DNA of 64,000 nucleotides from Maritimibacter sp. DP1N21-5 (GCF_019218295.1 NZ_JAHUZF010000006.1:558001-622000), one strand, 5' to 3'; positions 45,388 through 54,777 are shown, numbered from the stretch's first letter. Notes: a model not told the origin generated them from the sequence alone. Made by a program: numbers and translations.

Positions 45388-46545
45388 ATGACCTACGTTG
45401 CACAAGGCGCCTTCGCGCCCGTTTCTCGTCTCGACTCGGCCGTGGCCGACATGATCGTCGACAAACCGACCCTGGTGCTCGACATCGACCGCGTGGAATT
45501 CCAGTATCACCAGCTCGCTCAGGGTCTCGGCGAAGCCCACATCCACTATGCCGTGAAGGCGAACCCGACCCGTGAGATCATCGAGCGTCTGGTCAACATC
45601 GGCTCGCACTTCGACGCCGCCTCGCGCGCCGAGATCGAGCTGTGCCTGTCGCAGGGCGCCGCGCCCGAGCACATTTCCTTCGGCAATACCGTGAAGAAAC
45701 CCGCCGACATCGCCTTCGCGCATCACGCCGGCGTCGACATCTTCGCGGCCGACGCGGTCGAAGAGCTTGAGAAGATTGCCGAAAACGCCCCGGGCGCGCA
45801 GGTCTACATCCGTGTGCTCGTCGAAAACTCCGAAGCCGACTGGCCGCTGTCGCGCAAGTTCGGCTGCCGTTCGGACATGGTCAACGACCTGATGGCGCGC
45901 GCTGTCGAGCTTGGCCTGCGCCCCGTTGGCCTGTCGTTCCACGTCGGCTCGCAAACCCGCCGGGCCGACATGTGGACCGGCGTGCTCGACGCTGTGGCCG
46001 AGATCTGGAAATCGGCCCGTGAGGCGGGCTTCGACCTCGACCTTCTCAACATCGGTGGCGGCTTCCCCGCCTTCTATGGCGAGCAGATCGACGGACCGAT
46101 GACCTACGCCGCCCGCGTGATGGAGCTGGTCCGTGCCCGCTTCGGCAAGGTTGCCCGCGTCATGGCAGAACCCGGTCGCGGCCTCGTCGCCGAATCCGGC
46201 GCGATCATCGCGGAAGTGCTGCTCGTGTCGAAGAAATCCGACAGCGACACGCACCGCTGGGTCTATCTCGACATCGGCCGTTTCTCGGGCCTTGCCGAGA
46301 CCGAAGGCGAAGCTATCCGTTACCAGTTCGTCACCGCCCGTGACGGCGACGAGTTCGGCCCCTGCGTTATGGCCGGCCCGTCCTGCGACTCCGCCGACGT
46401 GCTCTACGAGAAGCGTCCGGTCATGCTGCCGACTACGCTGAAGTCGGGCGACCGCATCGTGATCCGCAACTGCGGCGCCTACACGTCGTCCTACTCTTCG
46501 GTCGGCTTCAACGGCTTCCCGCCCCTCGACGTGGTCGTTCTCTGA
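45388..46545 (+). CDS. Ornithine (lysine/ornithine) decarboxylase, PLP fold III
   Basis: Protein of 385 residues from ATG 45388. PLP lysine in HYAVKANP, His in SFHVGSQTRR, phosphate loop NIGGGFPAFYG, EPGRGLVAESG, and the cross-subunit catalytic Cys in GPSCDSADVLYE. These match eukaryote-like ODC and alphaproteobacterial lysine/ornithine decarboxylases of the alanine-racemase fold. It makes putrescine, and possibly cadaverine, from ornithine or lysine. The CDSAD motif, rather than CDGLD, suits bifunctional bacterial members. Regulation may involve an FNR-type box and a leader RNA. Confidence 0.95.
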   Translation: MTYVAQGAFAPVSRLDSAVADMIVDKPTLVLDIDRVEFQYHQLAQGLGEAHIHYAVKANPTREIIERLVNIGSHFDAASRAEIELCLSQGAAPEHISFGNTVKKPADIAFAHHAGVDIFAADAVEELEKIAENAPGAQVYIRVLVENSEADWPLSRKFGCRSDMVNDLMARAVELGLRPVGLSFHVGSQTRRADMWTGVLDAVAEIWKSAREAGFDLDLLNIGGGFPAFYGEQIDGPMTYAARVMELVRARFGKVARVMAEPGRGLVAESGAIIAEVLLVSKKSDSDTHRWVYLDIGRFSGLAETEGEAIRYQFVTARDGDEFGPCVMAGPSCDSADVLYEKRPVMLPTTLKSGDRIVIRNCGAYTSSYSSVGFNGFPPLDVVVL

Positions 46546-46624
46546 CGGCCACGTGCGACGTTAAACCGCTGTCTCGGTGCGCTGACCTGACGTAAGTTCA
46601 GGAAAACGCGAACTGGGACAGACA

Positions 46625-47908
46625 ATGACGCTTCAAGATCACAAGCTGCGCTATGCGCTGGCCAATGAATTGCATGCACGGCCCTTCCCGACGCTGGAAG
46701 CGCCGTGCTTTGCTGTCTACCTGGCGATCAAACGCCCCGAGGATGCGGCGGCGCGCGACCGGGCGGCGGATGTGGCGCATCTGGTCGAACTGCTCGACCG
46801 TTACGGCACTGCGCATCCGAAACCCGGCGCCAACCACTACTCCGGCGAGATTGGGAAATACCGCCTGAAGTGGGAAAGCCATACGGAATTCGTGACTTAC
46901 ACGATCTTTGGCGAGGGACTGGGGGACAAGCCCTTCGACCCGTCCATGTTCGATGTCTTTCCTGAAGATTGGCTCGGGCGCGCGCCGGGTGTTCGGGTGA
47001 CTTCGGCCCTGATCCGGGTAGAGACCATGCCGGACGAGAGGGAGCTTCGCGAAAAGGTCGACAAGTGGTTCGTGCCGGAAAGCGTGGCGGCGACCTATGT
47101 TCTGGACCGGGCCGGGATCATCGCAGGGGATTTCCGCATCGACGAAGGCGGGCACCTGCGCTTTGCCTTCTTTGCCGGGCCCGAGTGCAGCGCCCGGCGC
47201 ATCGGCCGGGTCGTGCAGCGGATCTGCGAGATCGAGACCTACAAACAGATGTCGATGCTGGGGCTGGCGCGGGCGCGTCTCTTGCAGGGGCGGCTGGGCG
47301 CGATCGGGGATCGCCTGTCAGGGCTCGTCGCCGGCATGGGGGCCGAAGACGGCGCGGCGGAACCTCGGTTGCAGGAGCTTTTGCAGATCTCGGCGGAGCT
47401 CGAGCGGCTGAATGCCGAAAGCAGTTTCCGCTTTGGCGCCACGGCGGCCTATGAGGCGATCGTGGGTCAACGTGTCGAGGTGCTGCGCGAAGAGCGCTGG
47501 GACGGGCGGCAGACCTTCACCGAGTTCATGACCCGCCGATATGATCCGGCGATGCGAACCGTGAAGGCGGTCGAACGGCAACTGGCCGACATCGCGGAAC
47601 GGGCGATCCGGGCCGGGGACCTTCTGCGCACCAAGGTAGACGTGGAACGCTCGGCACAGAACCAGAAGCTTCTGGAAAGCATGGACCGGCGCGCGGACTT
47701 GCAGCTTCGCCTACAGGAAACGGTCGAGGGCCTGTCGGTGGTGGCGATCAGCTACTACGCGGTCAGCCTGCTGGGCTATCTGACCGCGCCCGTCGCTGCG
47801 GCGCTCCATGTGGACAAGGTGCTCTGGACGGCGGGGCTGGTGGTGCCCGTCGTGCTCGTCGTCTGGCTGTCCGGGCGGGCCGTGCGCAAGCAGTTGATGC
47901 ACAAGTAG
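46625..47908 (+). CDS. DUF3422 membrane protein
   Basis: Protein of 427 residues. DUF3422 features: N-terminal LANELHARPFPTLEAP and HYSGEIGKYRLKWESHTEF, a coiled-coil middle (ERLNAESSFRFGATAAYEAIV) and two C-terminal transmembrane helices with a short loop (LSVVAISYYAVSLLGYLTAP and LWTAGLVVPVVLVVWLS). The topology recalls CorA-like proteins, but no GMN motif is seen, and the function is unknown. It follows ODC by 80 bp. Confidence 0.9.
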   Translation: MTLQDHKLRYALANELHARPFPTLEAPCFAVYLAIKRPEDAAARDRAADVAHLVELLDRYGTAHPKPGANHYSGEIGKYRLKWESHTEFVTYTIFGEGLGDKPFDPSMFDVFPEDWLGRAPGVRVTSALIRVETMPDERELREKVDKWFVPESVAATYVLDRAGIIAGDFRIDEGGHLRFAFFAGPECSARRIGRVVQRICEIETYKQMSMLGLARARLLQGRLGAIGDRLSGLVAGMGAEDGAAEPRLQELLQISAELERLNAESSFRFGATAAYEAIVGQRVEVLREERWDGRQTFTEFMTRRYDPAMRTVKAVERQLADIAERAIRAGDLLRTKVDVERSAQNQKLLESMDRRADLQLRLQETVEGLSVVAISYYAVSLLGYLTAPVAAALHVDKVLWTAGLVVPVVLVVWLSGRAVRKQLMHK

Positions 47909-47930
47909 CCTGGACGGATGCGGAGCCGGG

Positions 47931-48980
47931 TTATTCCGCCGGAACCGCCGCGCCCCGCGCCGATCCGGTGAGAACCGCCTGTGTCGCGAGCGCCCCGCCC
48001 GCGATGGCGAAGAGGGTCAGGAGAGCGGCGACCGACAGGGTCGGGATGCCCGCGAGCCCCGCGCCGATGGTGCAGCCCCCGGCGACCACGCCGCCTAGCC
48101 CCATCAGGACCGCGCCCGCCGCGTAACGCCCGGTTTCACGGGGCGAGGTGAAGCTTTGCCAGCGGAAGCTGCGACCGGCGAGCGAGGCGACGAGCGCCCC
48201 CGCGAGCGTGCCGCCGATCAGGCCCACGCCGAAGTTCGCGGGGATGGCGGAAGAGGCGATGGTGAAGAACAACCCGTCGGCCCAGGGCGCGGTGAAGGAG
48301 AGGCCGTCGAGAGCGATGGGGTCAAAGTCGTCGTAGAGCACGAAGCCGGTTCCGACCCATGCGGCAGGGACCTGGAGGCCAAGCAATGCGGCCAGCGCCA
48401 GCGTGCCGATCCGATTGCCGGAGGTGAGTGCCAGCGCAAGCGCCGCTAGCGCCAGAACGGCGGTCCACAGGAGCGCGCCGCCGGGCAGGGAGGCAAGGCT
48501 CGCGCCATCGCCAAGCGGCAGCGTGACAGAAGCGAGCATGGTGCGAACGGGTGCGAGAACGCCTTTCAGCGTGGCATGGGCCACGACCGCGAAGATAATC
48601 ATCACCGCGAGCGCGCGCAGGTTGCCGGTCGCCCCCAGAACGGTGAGACGCGAGGCGCACCCCCGAGCGAGGATCATCCCTGCGCCGAAAAGGGCGCCGC
48701 CCAGTAGGATCGACAGGATCGGAAGGTCGCCGGCCATGAAACGGTGATCGCCGAAGTCGATCAGACCGGCCAGCACCGCCGCCTGCGTCCCGATCAACGC
48801 GAAGGCCAGTGCCATCGCCCAGACGCCACCCGCCTGCCGCCGGTCTTCGCCGACAAGGGCCCGGCGAAAGCAGAACCGCGTGCGTTCGGCCAGCGCGCCG
48901 AAGGCGACCCCGAGGATCACCCCGAGCCAGACCGCGGCCTGCGGGGCGGTAAGGCTTTCGAAACCAAGGCTCTCGAACAT
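47931..48980 (-). CDS. YeeE/YedE (TsuA-like) sulfur transporter
   Basis: Protein of 349 residues from ATG 48980 after gttcggagggaatcgcg. Two half-repeats of the YeeE/YedE family with conserved cysteines: ERTRFCFRRA near the N terminus, ILARGCASRLTVLG, and GGVVAGGCTIGAGLAGI in the second half. In TsuA such cysteines relay thiosulfate across the membrane; other members are linked to selenium or sulfite. Uptake of thiosulfate is plausible. A pair of matching operator-like palindromes lies just upstream. No TusA-like partner is adjacent. Confidence 0.92.
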   Translation of the reverse strand: MFESLGFESLTAPQAAVWLGVILGVAFGALAERTRFCFRRALVGEDRRQAGGVWAMALAFALIGTQAAVLAGLIDFGDHRFMAGDLPILSILLGGALFGAGMILARGCASRLTVLGATGNLRALAVMIIFAVVAHATLKGVLAPVRTMLASVTLPLGDGASLASLPGGALLWTAVLALAALALALTSGNRIGTLALAALLGLQVPAAWVGTGFVLYDDFDPIALDGLSFTAPWADGLFFTIASSAIPANFGVGLIGGTLAGALVASLAGRSFRWQSFTSPRETGRYAAGAVLMGLGGVVAGGCTIGAGLAGIPTLSVAALLTLFAIAGGALATQAVLTGSARGAAVPAE

Positions 48981-48996
48981 CGCGATTCCCTCCGAA

Positions 48997-49085
48997 CGGA
49001 ACATTGGTCCGGTTTGGGGCGGAAATATCGACAGATCAAGGAAAATGAATGGGTGAATAGGGGTGCCTCTCGGAACAATGTTCCG
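48997..49085. promoter_or_regulatory. Two copies of a CGGAACA-N-TGTTCCG operator
   Basis: CGGAACAATGTTCCG (49071-49085) is a perfect inverted repeat around one central base. CGGAACATTGGTCCG (48997-49011) differs from it at two positions. They lie 74 bp apart, about seven helical turns, with the nearer copy 16 bp upstream of the YeeE/YedE ATG. Likely a repressor operator. Confidence 0.65.
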
Positions 49086-49132
49086 ATCCGGTGGACGTGC
49101 TGAAACCCTGTCCCGACCGGGCCCGACGGACC

Positions 49133-49168
49133 CGAAACAAACGCCGCCGCAGGGCAGCTGCGGCGGCG
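49133..49168 (-). terminator. Terminator after the MetE-like gene
   Basis: CGCCGCCGCA (49142-49151) pairs with TGCGGCGGCG (49159-49168). On the minus strand it is followed by TTTGTTT. It lies about 22 bp after the stop at 49191. Confidence 0.85.
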
Positions 49169-49190
49169 ATGATCGTCTTATTTGACGGGA

Positions 49191-50309
49191 TCAGACGGCG
49201 CCCCAGATTTCCTCCGCGCAGCGCACGACAAGCTCCAGCTTCCTGCGCTGGTCGTCTTCGGTCACGTCGTTTCCGTGCTCGGTGGAGGAGAAGCCGCATT
49301 GCGGCGCGATGCCCAACTGGTTGATGTCCACGTATTTCGACGCCTCATCGAATTTCGACTTGAGCCAGTCCATACTCTCAAGCTCCGGCGTCTTGGTGGT
49401 GATGAAGCCGGGCAGAACGATCTGGTTGCCCTTGGGCAGGAGCTTCAGAGGCTCCAGCCCTCCGGCGCGGTCGGTGTCGTATTCCATGAAGAAGATGTCG
49501 ACGCCGGTGGCGAAGATGCTCTCCGCCGCGAGGTCATAGGCGCCTTCGGCCGCGTGAGTCGACCGGAAGTTTCCCCGGCACATGTGCATGCCGATATACA
49601 TGTCCGAGGGGCGGTCCTTGATCGCCTCGTGGAGCACCTCGCCATACTTGCGGATGAGGACATCGGGGTCGGAACCATCGGCCGCCTTGTCGGCCCGGTG
49701 CTTGGGATCGCAGAGATAGGCGAAGAAGATGTCGTCCATCTGGAGATAGCGGCAACCGGCCTCGTAGAAGGCATCGACCGCCTTGCGATAGGTGGCCACG
49801 AGATCGGTGAAGTATTCCTCTTCGTCCTCGAGATAGGCCTTGTAGCGGATGTCCGTCTTCGCGGTGCGGAAGTGGATGCAGGAGGGGCCAGGGATCGAGA
49901 TTTTCGGCATGACTTTGGTATTGCGCGCCACGAAACGGAAATGATCGAGCATCGGGTGATCGTCCGGGAAGTCGAGCTTGCCGTTGATCGCCGGGAAAAC
50001 CGGGGGCAGATCGACGCCCTGAAAGCCCACGAAGGAAGACCCGTCGCGGGTTTCGATGTCGAGCCCGTCGAGCATGCCCATGAAATCGTAGTGCCAGAAC
50101 GTGCGCCGCGCCTCGCCATCGGTCACGGCCTTGAGCCCCACGTCCTCCTGCAGCTTGATGAGCGCGGGGATCTCGGCGTCCTCCACGGTCTTGAGGGCGG
50201 CGGCGTCGATCTCGCCCGCGAAGAACTTCTTGCGGGCGTCGATGATGGCCTGCGGACGGAGCAGCGAACCGACGTGGTCGGCGCGGAAGGGCGGTTCTTG
50301 GATGGGCAT
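49191..50309 (-). CDS. MetE-like (cobalamin-independent methionine synthase family) protein
   Basis: Protein of 372 residues, half the length of true MetE (about 755), corresponding to the C-terminal catalytic half. Visible: FRADHVGSLLRP, VTDGEARRTFWHYDFM, YIGMHMCRGNFRS and the zinc-ligand motif PQCGFSSTEHG. Short homologues such as B. subtilis YxjG/YxjH and archaeal MetE-like enzymes transfer methyl groups to homocysteine from donors other than methyl-H4PteGlu. Interesting in a cobalamin-producing organism, because a B12-independent route would be redundant with MetH if one exists. Donor unknown. Confidence 0.9.
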   Translation of the reverse strand: MPIQEPPFRADHVGSLLRPQAIIDARKKFFAGEIDAAALKTVEDAEIPALIKLQEDVGLKAVTDGEARRTFWHYDFMGMLDGLDIETRDGSSFVGFQGVDLPPVFPAINGKLDFPDDHPMLDHFRFVARNTKVMPKISIPGPSCIHFRTAKTDIRYKAYLEDEEEYFTDLVATYRKAVDAFYEAGCRYLQMDDIFFAYLCDPKHRADKAADGSDPDVLIRKYGEVLHEAIKDRPSDMYIGMHMCRGNFRSTHAAEGAYDLAAESIFATGVDIFFMEYDTDRAGGLEPLKLLPKGNQIVLPGFITTKTPELESMDWLKSKFDEASKYVDINQLGIAPQCGFSSTEHGNDVTEDDQRRKLELVVRCAEEIWGAV

Positions 50310-50368
50310 GGGATCCTCCGGAGTGGCGTGTCGCGGACCCTAGCCCTACGCCCCGTCCTCCGCAAGGA

Positions 50369-51046
50369 TCAGGTCAGGTGTTTCGCCGCTTCCTTGCGAG
50401 CGAAGCCCTTCATTTTACTGCCATTTTTCTCAAGAAAATCATGAACGCGGCTCATGTCGTGCCTGGACAGATCGCGCAGCCACCAGGCAACGGCCTTCTG
50501 GATGAACCACTCCTGGTCGTCGACATAGCCCTCGGCCCAGCCCAGCACACGGTCGCGGATCGCCAGGTCTTCGGGCTTGGGAAAGTTCTGCTTGGTCCAT
50601 GGCAGCGTGGCGACGAGCGCGGCGCGCCGGGTCCACATGCTGTCGGAAGTAGTCCAGCCCTCGACCGTGTCGATGCGCGACGGCTCGGCCACCAACCGCT
50701 TCTGGGCGGCCATCATGGCGTGGTCGGCGATGGCCCAGCTGTCCAGATCCGAAAGCCAGGACACGATGAGGTCCCAGACGGGACCGTCGCCCTTGATGCG
50801 GGCTTGCGTGAGGAGCTTGGCGGCGGCGATGCGCGCCTCGAAGATGTCCGTCTTCCACAGCGCATCGGCCAGCGCCACGCGCTCCAGGACGCTCAGGGAC
50901 CGTCGCCAAGCTGTCGTGATGTCGTTCAGCGCAGGATTCGGAATGCCCAGAACCTCGCGGCTTTGCTTGTGGTAGGCGGACATGCCCTCGGCACGCCCCG
51001 GCTCGATGGCGGCGCGCAATTCGGCCAAGGCCTCGTCAAGCGTCAT
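50369..51046 (-). CDS. DNA alkylation repair (AlkD/HEAT-like) protein
   Basis: Protein of 225 residues, all-helical, matching the AlkD DNA glycosylase-like HEAT repeat family: DALWKTDIFEARIAAAKLL, LIVSWLSDLDSWAIADH, WTTSDSMWTRRAALVATLPW and EWFIQKAVAWWLRDLSRHD. Such enzymes excise bulky or 3-/7-alkylated purines. Overlaps the upstream PNPOx-like gene by 11 bp, indicating coexpression. Confidence 0.92.
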   Translation of the reverse strand: MTLDEALAELRAAIEPGRAEGMSAYHKQSREVLGIPNPALNDITTAWRRSLSVLERVALADALWKTDIFEARIAAAKLLTQARIKGDGPVWDLIVSWLSDLDSWAIADHAMMAAQKRLVAEPSRIDTVEGWTTSDSMWTRRAALVATLPWTKQNFPKPEDLAIRDRVLGWAEGYVDDQEWFIQKAVAWWLRDLSRHDMSRVHDFLEKNGSKMKGFARKEAAKHLT

Positions 51047-51584
51047 CGAAGATGCCCGTGTCGAAACCGTCGATGGTGGTCTGGTTTTTCTCGGCCCAAT
51101 AGGCGCGGATACCGTCCTCGCCCTTGTCCTCGGCCCACTTGGTCAGTGTCTCGCGTTGGCGCGGGGCTTCGAAGAAGGGAACGGCATAGCCGCAGGAGGT
51201 CTGCACCATCTCCACCGACACGTCATAAATCTGCCGCGCGCCAATGTCGGGCGGGAACGACGCGTAAAGCTCGTCCCACGCCGGGTCCCGGGGATGCACC
51301 GTGCGGGCGGTGCCGTAGATCCGCAGGATGAGCGGTCGGGTGGTAAAGCTGCACCACATGAGCGTCATCCGGTCCACCCGTGCCAGATGCGCGGCGGTTT
51401 CATTGCCCGACCCGGTGAGGTTGAGCCAGAGGACGCGGTTCGGCCCCAGGATGCGAAGCGAGTCCATGCCCTTGGGCGAGACGTTGACGCGTCCGCTTTC
51501 GGCGGCGGTTCCGACGAAGTAGATGTGCTGGTCTTCGATGAAGCGGCGGTGCGCATCTTCGATGGTGTCGAACTGTTTGGCCAT
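51036..51584 (-). CDS. Pyridoxamine 5'-phosphate oxidase-like flavin protein
   Basis: Protein of 182 residues in the PNPOx-like split-barrel family: IYFVGTAAESGRVNVSPKGMDSLRI at the N terminus binds FMN or F420-type flavin in relatives, followed by VLWLNLTGSGNETAAHL. The C-terminal segment SVEMVQTSCGYAVPFFE is typical of the group next to alkylation-repair genes. Its ATG overlaps the glmS stop (TAATG). Reaction unknown. Confidence 0.88.
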   Translation of the reverse strand: MAKQFDTIEDAHRRFIEDQHIYFVGTAAESGRVNVSPKGMDSLRILGPNRVLWLNLTGSGNETAAHLARVDRMTLMWCSFTTRPLILRIYGTARTVHPRDPAWDELYASFPPDIGARQIYDVSVEMVQTSCGYAVPFFEAPRQRETLTKWAEDKGEDGIRAYWAEKNQTTIDGFDTGIFDDA

Positions 51585-53410
51585 TACTCCACCGTCACGG
51601 ACTTCGCGAGGTTGCGCGGCTGGTCCACGTCCGTGCCCTTGGCAATGGCCGCGTGATAGGCGAGGAGCTGCGCCGGGATCGCATAAAGGATCGGCTGGAT
51701 CAGCTCGGGCGCGTCGGGCATGGTGATCGTGCGCCAGACATTCGATCCGGCCTGCGCAATCCCGCGCGCGTCGGCAATGAGCAGCACCCGGCCACCCCGT
51801 GCCATGACCTCCTGCATGTTCGAAACCGTCTTCTCGAACAGACCGTCATGGGGGGCGAGCACGACCGTGGGGGTTTCCTTGTCGACAAGCGCAATGGGGC
51901 CATGCTTGAGTTCACCCGATGCATAACCTTCGGCATGCAGGTAGCTGATTTCCTTCAGTTTCAGTGCGCCTTCCAATGCGAGCGGAAACATCTGGCCGCG
52001 CCCGAGGAACAGCACGTCATGCGCTTCGGCCACCTTGCGGGCGGCGCGGTCCAATTCGCCTTCGATGGAGATCGCGTGGGACATGAGGCCAGGCAGCTTG
52101 CGCAGGTCGGCAAGCCGTTCTGTCAGCTCCGCAGGCGCGATCTGGCCCCGGTCCGCGGCGGCCTTGAGGACCATGACCGCGAAGGTGGCGAGCATGCAGG
52201 TGAAGGCCTTGGTCGAGGCGACCGATACCTCGACGCCCGCGTGGATCGGCAGCGCCACGTCGCTTTCGCGGGCGATGGAGCTTTCCGGCGAATTGACCAG
52301 CGACACGATATGCGCGGCCCGGTCCCTGGAATAGCGCAGCGCGGCCAGCGTGTCGGCGGTCTCGCCCGACTGGCTCACGAAGACCGAGAGCGTGCCCTCG
52401 GCGAAGGGCGGCTCACGGTAGCGAAACTCGCTCGCCACATCGATATCGACGGGCAGGCGGGCGTAGTGCTCGAACCAGTATTTGGCGACCAGACCGGCGT
52501 AGTAAGCGGTGCCGCAGGCCACGATGGAAACGCGGCTGACCTTGGTGAAGTCGACGCCGGGCAGCTCCATCGTGATCCCCGTGCCGTCGCCCGAGAGATA
52601 GGCTGAAAGAACGCCGCCCACGACGGTGGGCTGTTCGGCGATTTCCTTCATCATGAAATGCTTGTAGCCCGCCTTTTCGATCCGGGTGGCATCGAGGCGG
52701 ACTTCGCGCATCTCGCGGTTGGCCCGTTTGCCCGAGGCGTCATAGATCGTCGCCCCCGCGCGGGTGATCACGGCCCAGTCGCCTTCTTCCAGATAGGTGA
52801 TCCGGTTCGTCAGATTGGCCAGCGCGATGGCGTCGGAGCCGACATACATCTCGCCGTCGCCATGCCCGATGGCGAGCGGGCTGTTCTTGCGCGCGGCGAT
52901 CATGAGGTCCTTCTCGCCGTCGAAAAGGAAGAGAAGCGAATAGGCGCCCTCGAGCTTGCCCAAGACCTCGCGCACGGCGTCGGCGGGTTCGGCCCCGTTC
53001 TCCATGGCAAGCGCGACATAGGCCGCGACGGTCTCGGTGTCGGTCTGGCTTTCCATCACCTTGCCGGCGGCCGCGAGTTCGTCGCGCAGGCGCGCGAAGT
53101 TCTCGATGATCCCGTTGTGCACGACCGAAACCTGGCCCGCGCGATGGGGGTGCGCGTTCTCGGTGGTCACGCCGCCATGGGTGGCCCAGCGGGTGTGTCC
53201 GATACCGGCGCGACCGGGCAGCGGATCGTGGACCAGTACGTCCGACAGGTTCACGAGCTTGCCCACTGCGCGACGCCGGTCAAGCGCGCCGGCTTCATTC
53301 ACGGTCGCGATGCCTGCCGAGTCGTAGCCGCGATACTCGAGTCGACGCAGCGCTTCGAGGATGATCGGGGAGACTTCGTGTTTGCCAAGGATACCGACGA
53401 TGCCGCACAT
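51584..53410 (-). CDS. glmS: Glucosamine-6-phosphate synthase (isomerising)
   Basis: Protein of 608 residues. MCGIVGILG with Cys2 as the glutaminase nucleophile, then HTRWATHGGVTTENAHPH and the SIS domains with FVSQSGETADTLAALRYS and VSVASTKAFTCM. It ends LAKSVTVE, the conserved GlmS C terminus. It forms GlcN-6-P from fructose-6-P and glutamine for peptidoglycan and LPS. Only 2 bp separate it from glmU. A longer frame to 54262 is a shadow of glmU. No glmS ribozyme is expected or visible. Confidence 0.97.
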   Translation of the reverse strand: MCGIVGILGKHEVSPIILEALRRLEYRGYDSAGIATVNEAGALDRRRAVGKLVNLSDVLVHDPLPGRAGIGHTRWATHGGVTTENAHPHRAGQVSVVHNGIIENFARLRDELAAAGKVMESQTDTETVAAYVALAMENGAEPADAVREVLGKLEGAYSLLFLFDGEKDLMIAARKNSPLAIGHGDGEMYVGSDAIALANLTNRITYLEEGDWAVITRAGATIYDASGKRANREMREVRLDATRIEKAGYKHFMMKEIAEQPTVVGGVLSAYLSGDGTGITMELPGVDFTKVSRVSIVACGTAYYAGLVAKYWFEHYARLPVDIDVASEFRYREPPFAEGTLSVFVSQSGETADTLAALRYSRDRAAHIVSLVNSPESSIARESDVALPIHAGVEVSVASTKAFTCMLATFAVMVLKAAADRGQIAPAELTERLADLRKLPGLMSHAISIEGELDRAARKVAEAHDVLFLGRGQMFPLALEGALKLKEISYLHAEGYASGELKHGPIALVDKETPTVVLAPHDGLFEKTVSNMQEVMARGGRVLLIADARGIAQAGSNVWRTITMPDAPELIQPILYAIPAQLLAYHAAIAKGTDVDQPRNLAKSVTVE

Positions 53411-53412
53411 GG

Positions 53413-54777
53413 TTATTTGCCTTTCTGCTCGGCCTTCAAGGCACGGAGTTTCTCGAAGAACCGGGTCGCGAACCCGGGCTTGACCAGTTGCGGGCTGCGC
53501 CCGATGACCATGGCGCCTGCCTCGACATCGCTGGTGACGACTGTGCCGGTCGCGGTCATGGCGCCGTCGCCGATGGCGACGGGGGCGACCAGCATGGTGT
53601 TGGAACCAACGAAGACATGCGATCCGATGGTGGTGCGATGCTTGAAGACGCCGTCGTAATTGCAGGTGATCGTGCCCGCGCCGATGTTCGATGCTTCGCC
53701 GATGGTGGCATCGCCGATGTAGCTCAGGTGGTTCACCTTGGCCCCGGCGGCGATCTCGGCGTTCTTGATTTCGACGAAGTTGCCGACCTTGACGTTCTCG
53801 GCCAGTTCCGCGCCGGGACGCAGCCGGGCATAGGGGCCGATGACGGCGCCCTGGCTTACATGACAGCCTTCGAGGTGCGAAAAGGCCCGGATCCGTGCCC
53901 CGCTTTCGACGGTTACGCCGGGGCCGAAGACCACATGCGGTTCGATCACGCTGTCGCGCCCGACAAAGGTATCTGCGGCAAAGAACACGGTCTCGGGCGC
54001 GGTCAGCGTCACGCCGTTCTCGAGCGCCTCGGCCCGTTTCATCGCCTGAAGCTGCGCCTCGGCGGCGGCGAGTTCGGCGCGGGTGTTGATGCCCAGCGTT
54101 TCGCCCTCGTCGCAGGTGACGGCGGCGGCGCGCAGCCCGCGCGACCGGGCCACTGCTACCACGTCGGTGAGGTAGTATTCGCCCGAGGCATTTTCGTTGC
54201 CCACGGCGGAGATGAGGTCGAAGAGCGTCGCCGCATCGGCGGCCAGAACGCCCGAATTGCACAGGGTGATCGCGCGCTCGTCCTCGGTCGCGTCCTTGTA
54301 TTCGACGATCCGGAGGAGGTCGGAGCCCTCCATCACCAGACGCCCGTAGCGTTTCGGGTCGGCGGCCTCGAAGCCAAGGATCACGACATCGGCGCCCCCG
54401 GACCGCGCCTCGCGCATCGCTTCGAGCGTTTCGGGGCGGATGAAGGGGGTATCTCCGTAAAGCACGATCACATCTCCCGCGACGCCGGCGAGGGCCTCGC
54501 GCGCCTGTTCGACGGCGTGGGCGGTGCCGAGTTGCTCACTCTGAAGGACGACCTCGATCTCCTCGTCGAGCGATTTCGCGGCCTTGGTCACGGCCTCTGC
54601 CCCATGGCCCGCGACCAGAACGACCCGCGACGGACCCAGCGCATTGCCGGTGGCGAGTGCATGGGCAAAGAGCGGCTGGCCGCCGAGTTCATGAAGTACC
54701 TTGGGCAGGTCCGAATTCATCCGGCTGCCCTGACCCGCGGCAAGGATGATGAGGCTGGCGTCGCCCGCATGTGTCAT
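53413..54777 (-). CDS. glmU: Bifunctional GlcNAc-1-P uridyltransferase / GlcN-1-P acetyltransferase
   Basis: Protein of 454 residues. N-terminal nucleotidyltransferase with LAAGQGSRMNSDLPKVLHEL, and a C-terminal left-handed beta-helix with hexapeptide repeats (IGPYARLRPGAELAENVKVGNFVEIKNA and FVGSNTMLVAPVAIGDGAM). Produces UDP-GlcNAc downstream of GlmS; the two genes form an operon. It is divergent from the HAD phosphatase gene with about 90 bp between. Confidence 0.97.
   Translation of the reverse strand: MTHAGDASLIILAAGQGSRMNSDLPKVLHELGGQPLFAHALATGNALGPSRVVLVAGHGAEAVTKAAKSLDEEIEVVLQSEQLGTAHAVEQAREALAGVAGDVIVLYGDTPFIRPETLEAMREARSGGADVVILGFEAADPKRYGRLVMEGSDLLRIVEYKDATEDERAITLCNSGVLAADAATLFDLISAVGNENASGEYYLTDVVAVARSRGLRAAAVTCDEGETLGINTRAELAAAEAQLQAMKRAEALENGVTLTAPETVFFAADTFVGRDSVIEPHVVFGPGVTVESGARIRAFSHLEGCHVSQGAVIGPYARLRPGAELAENVKVGNFVEIKNAEIAAGAKVNHLSYIGDATIGEASNIGAGTITCNYDGVFKHRTTIGSHVFVGSNTMLVAPVAIGDGAMTATGTVVTSDVEAGAMVIGRSPQLVKPGFATRFFEKLRALKAEQKGK

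Noticed and set aside
51584..54262. Long frame joining glmS to sequence inside glmU
   Set aside because: The first 283 residues are Arg/His/Gly repeats from the wrong frame of glmU; glmS begins at ATG 53410 with MCGIVGI.
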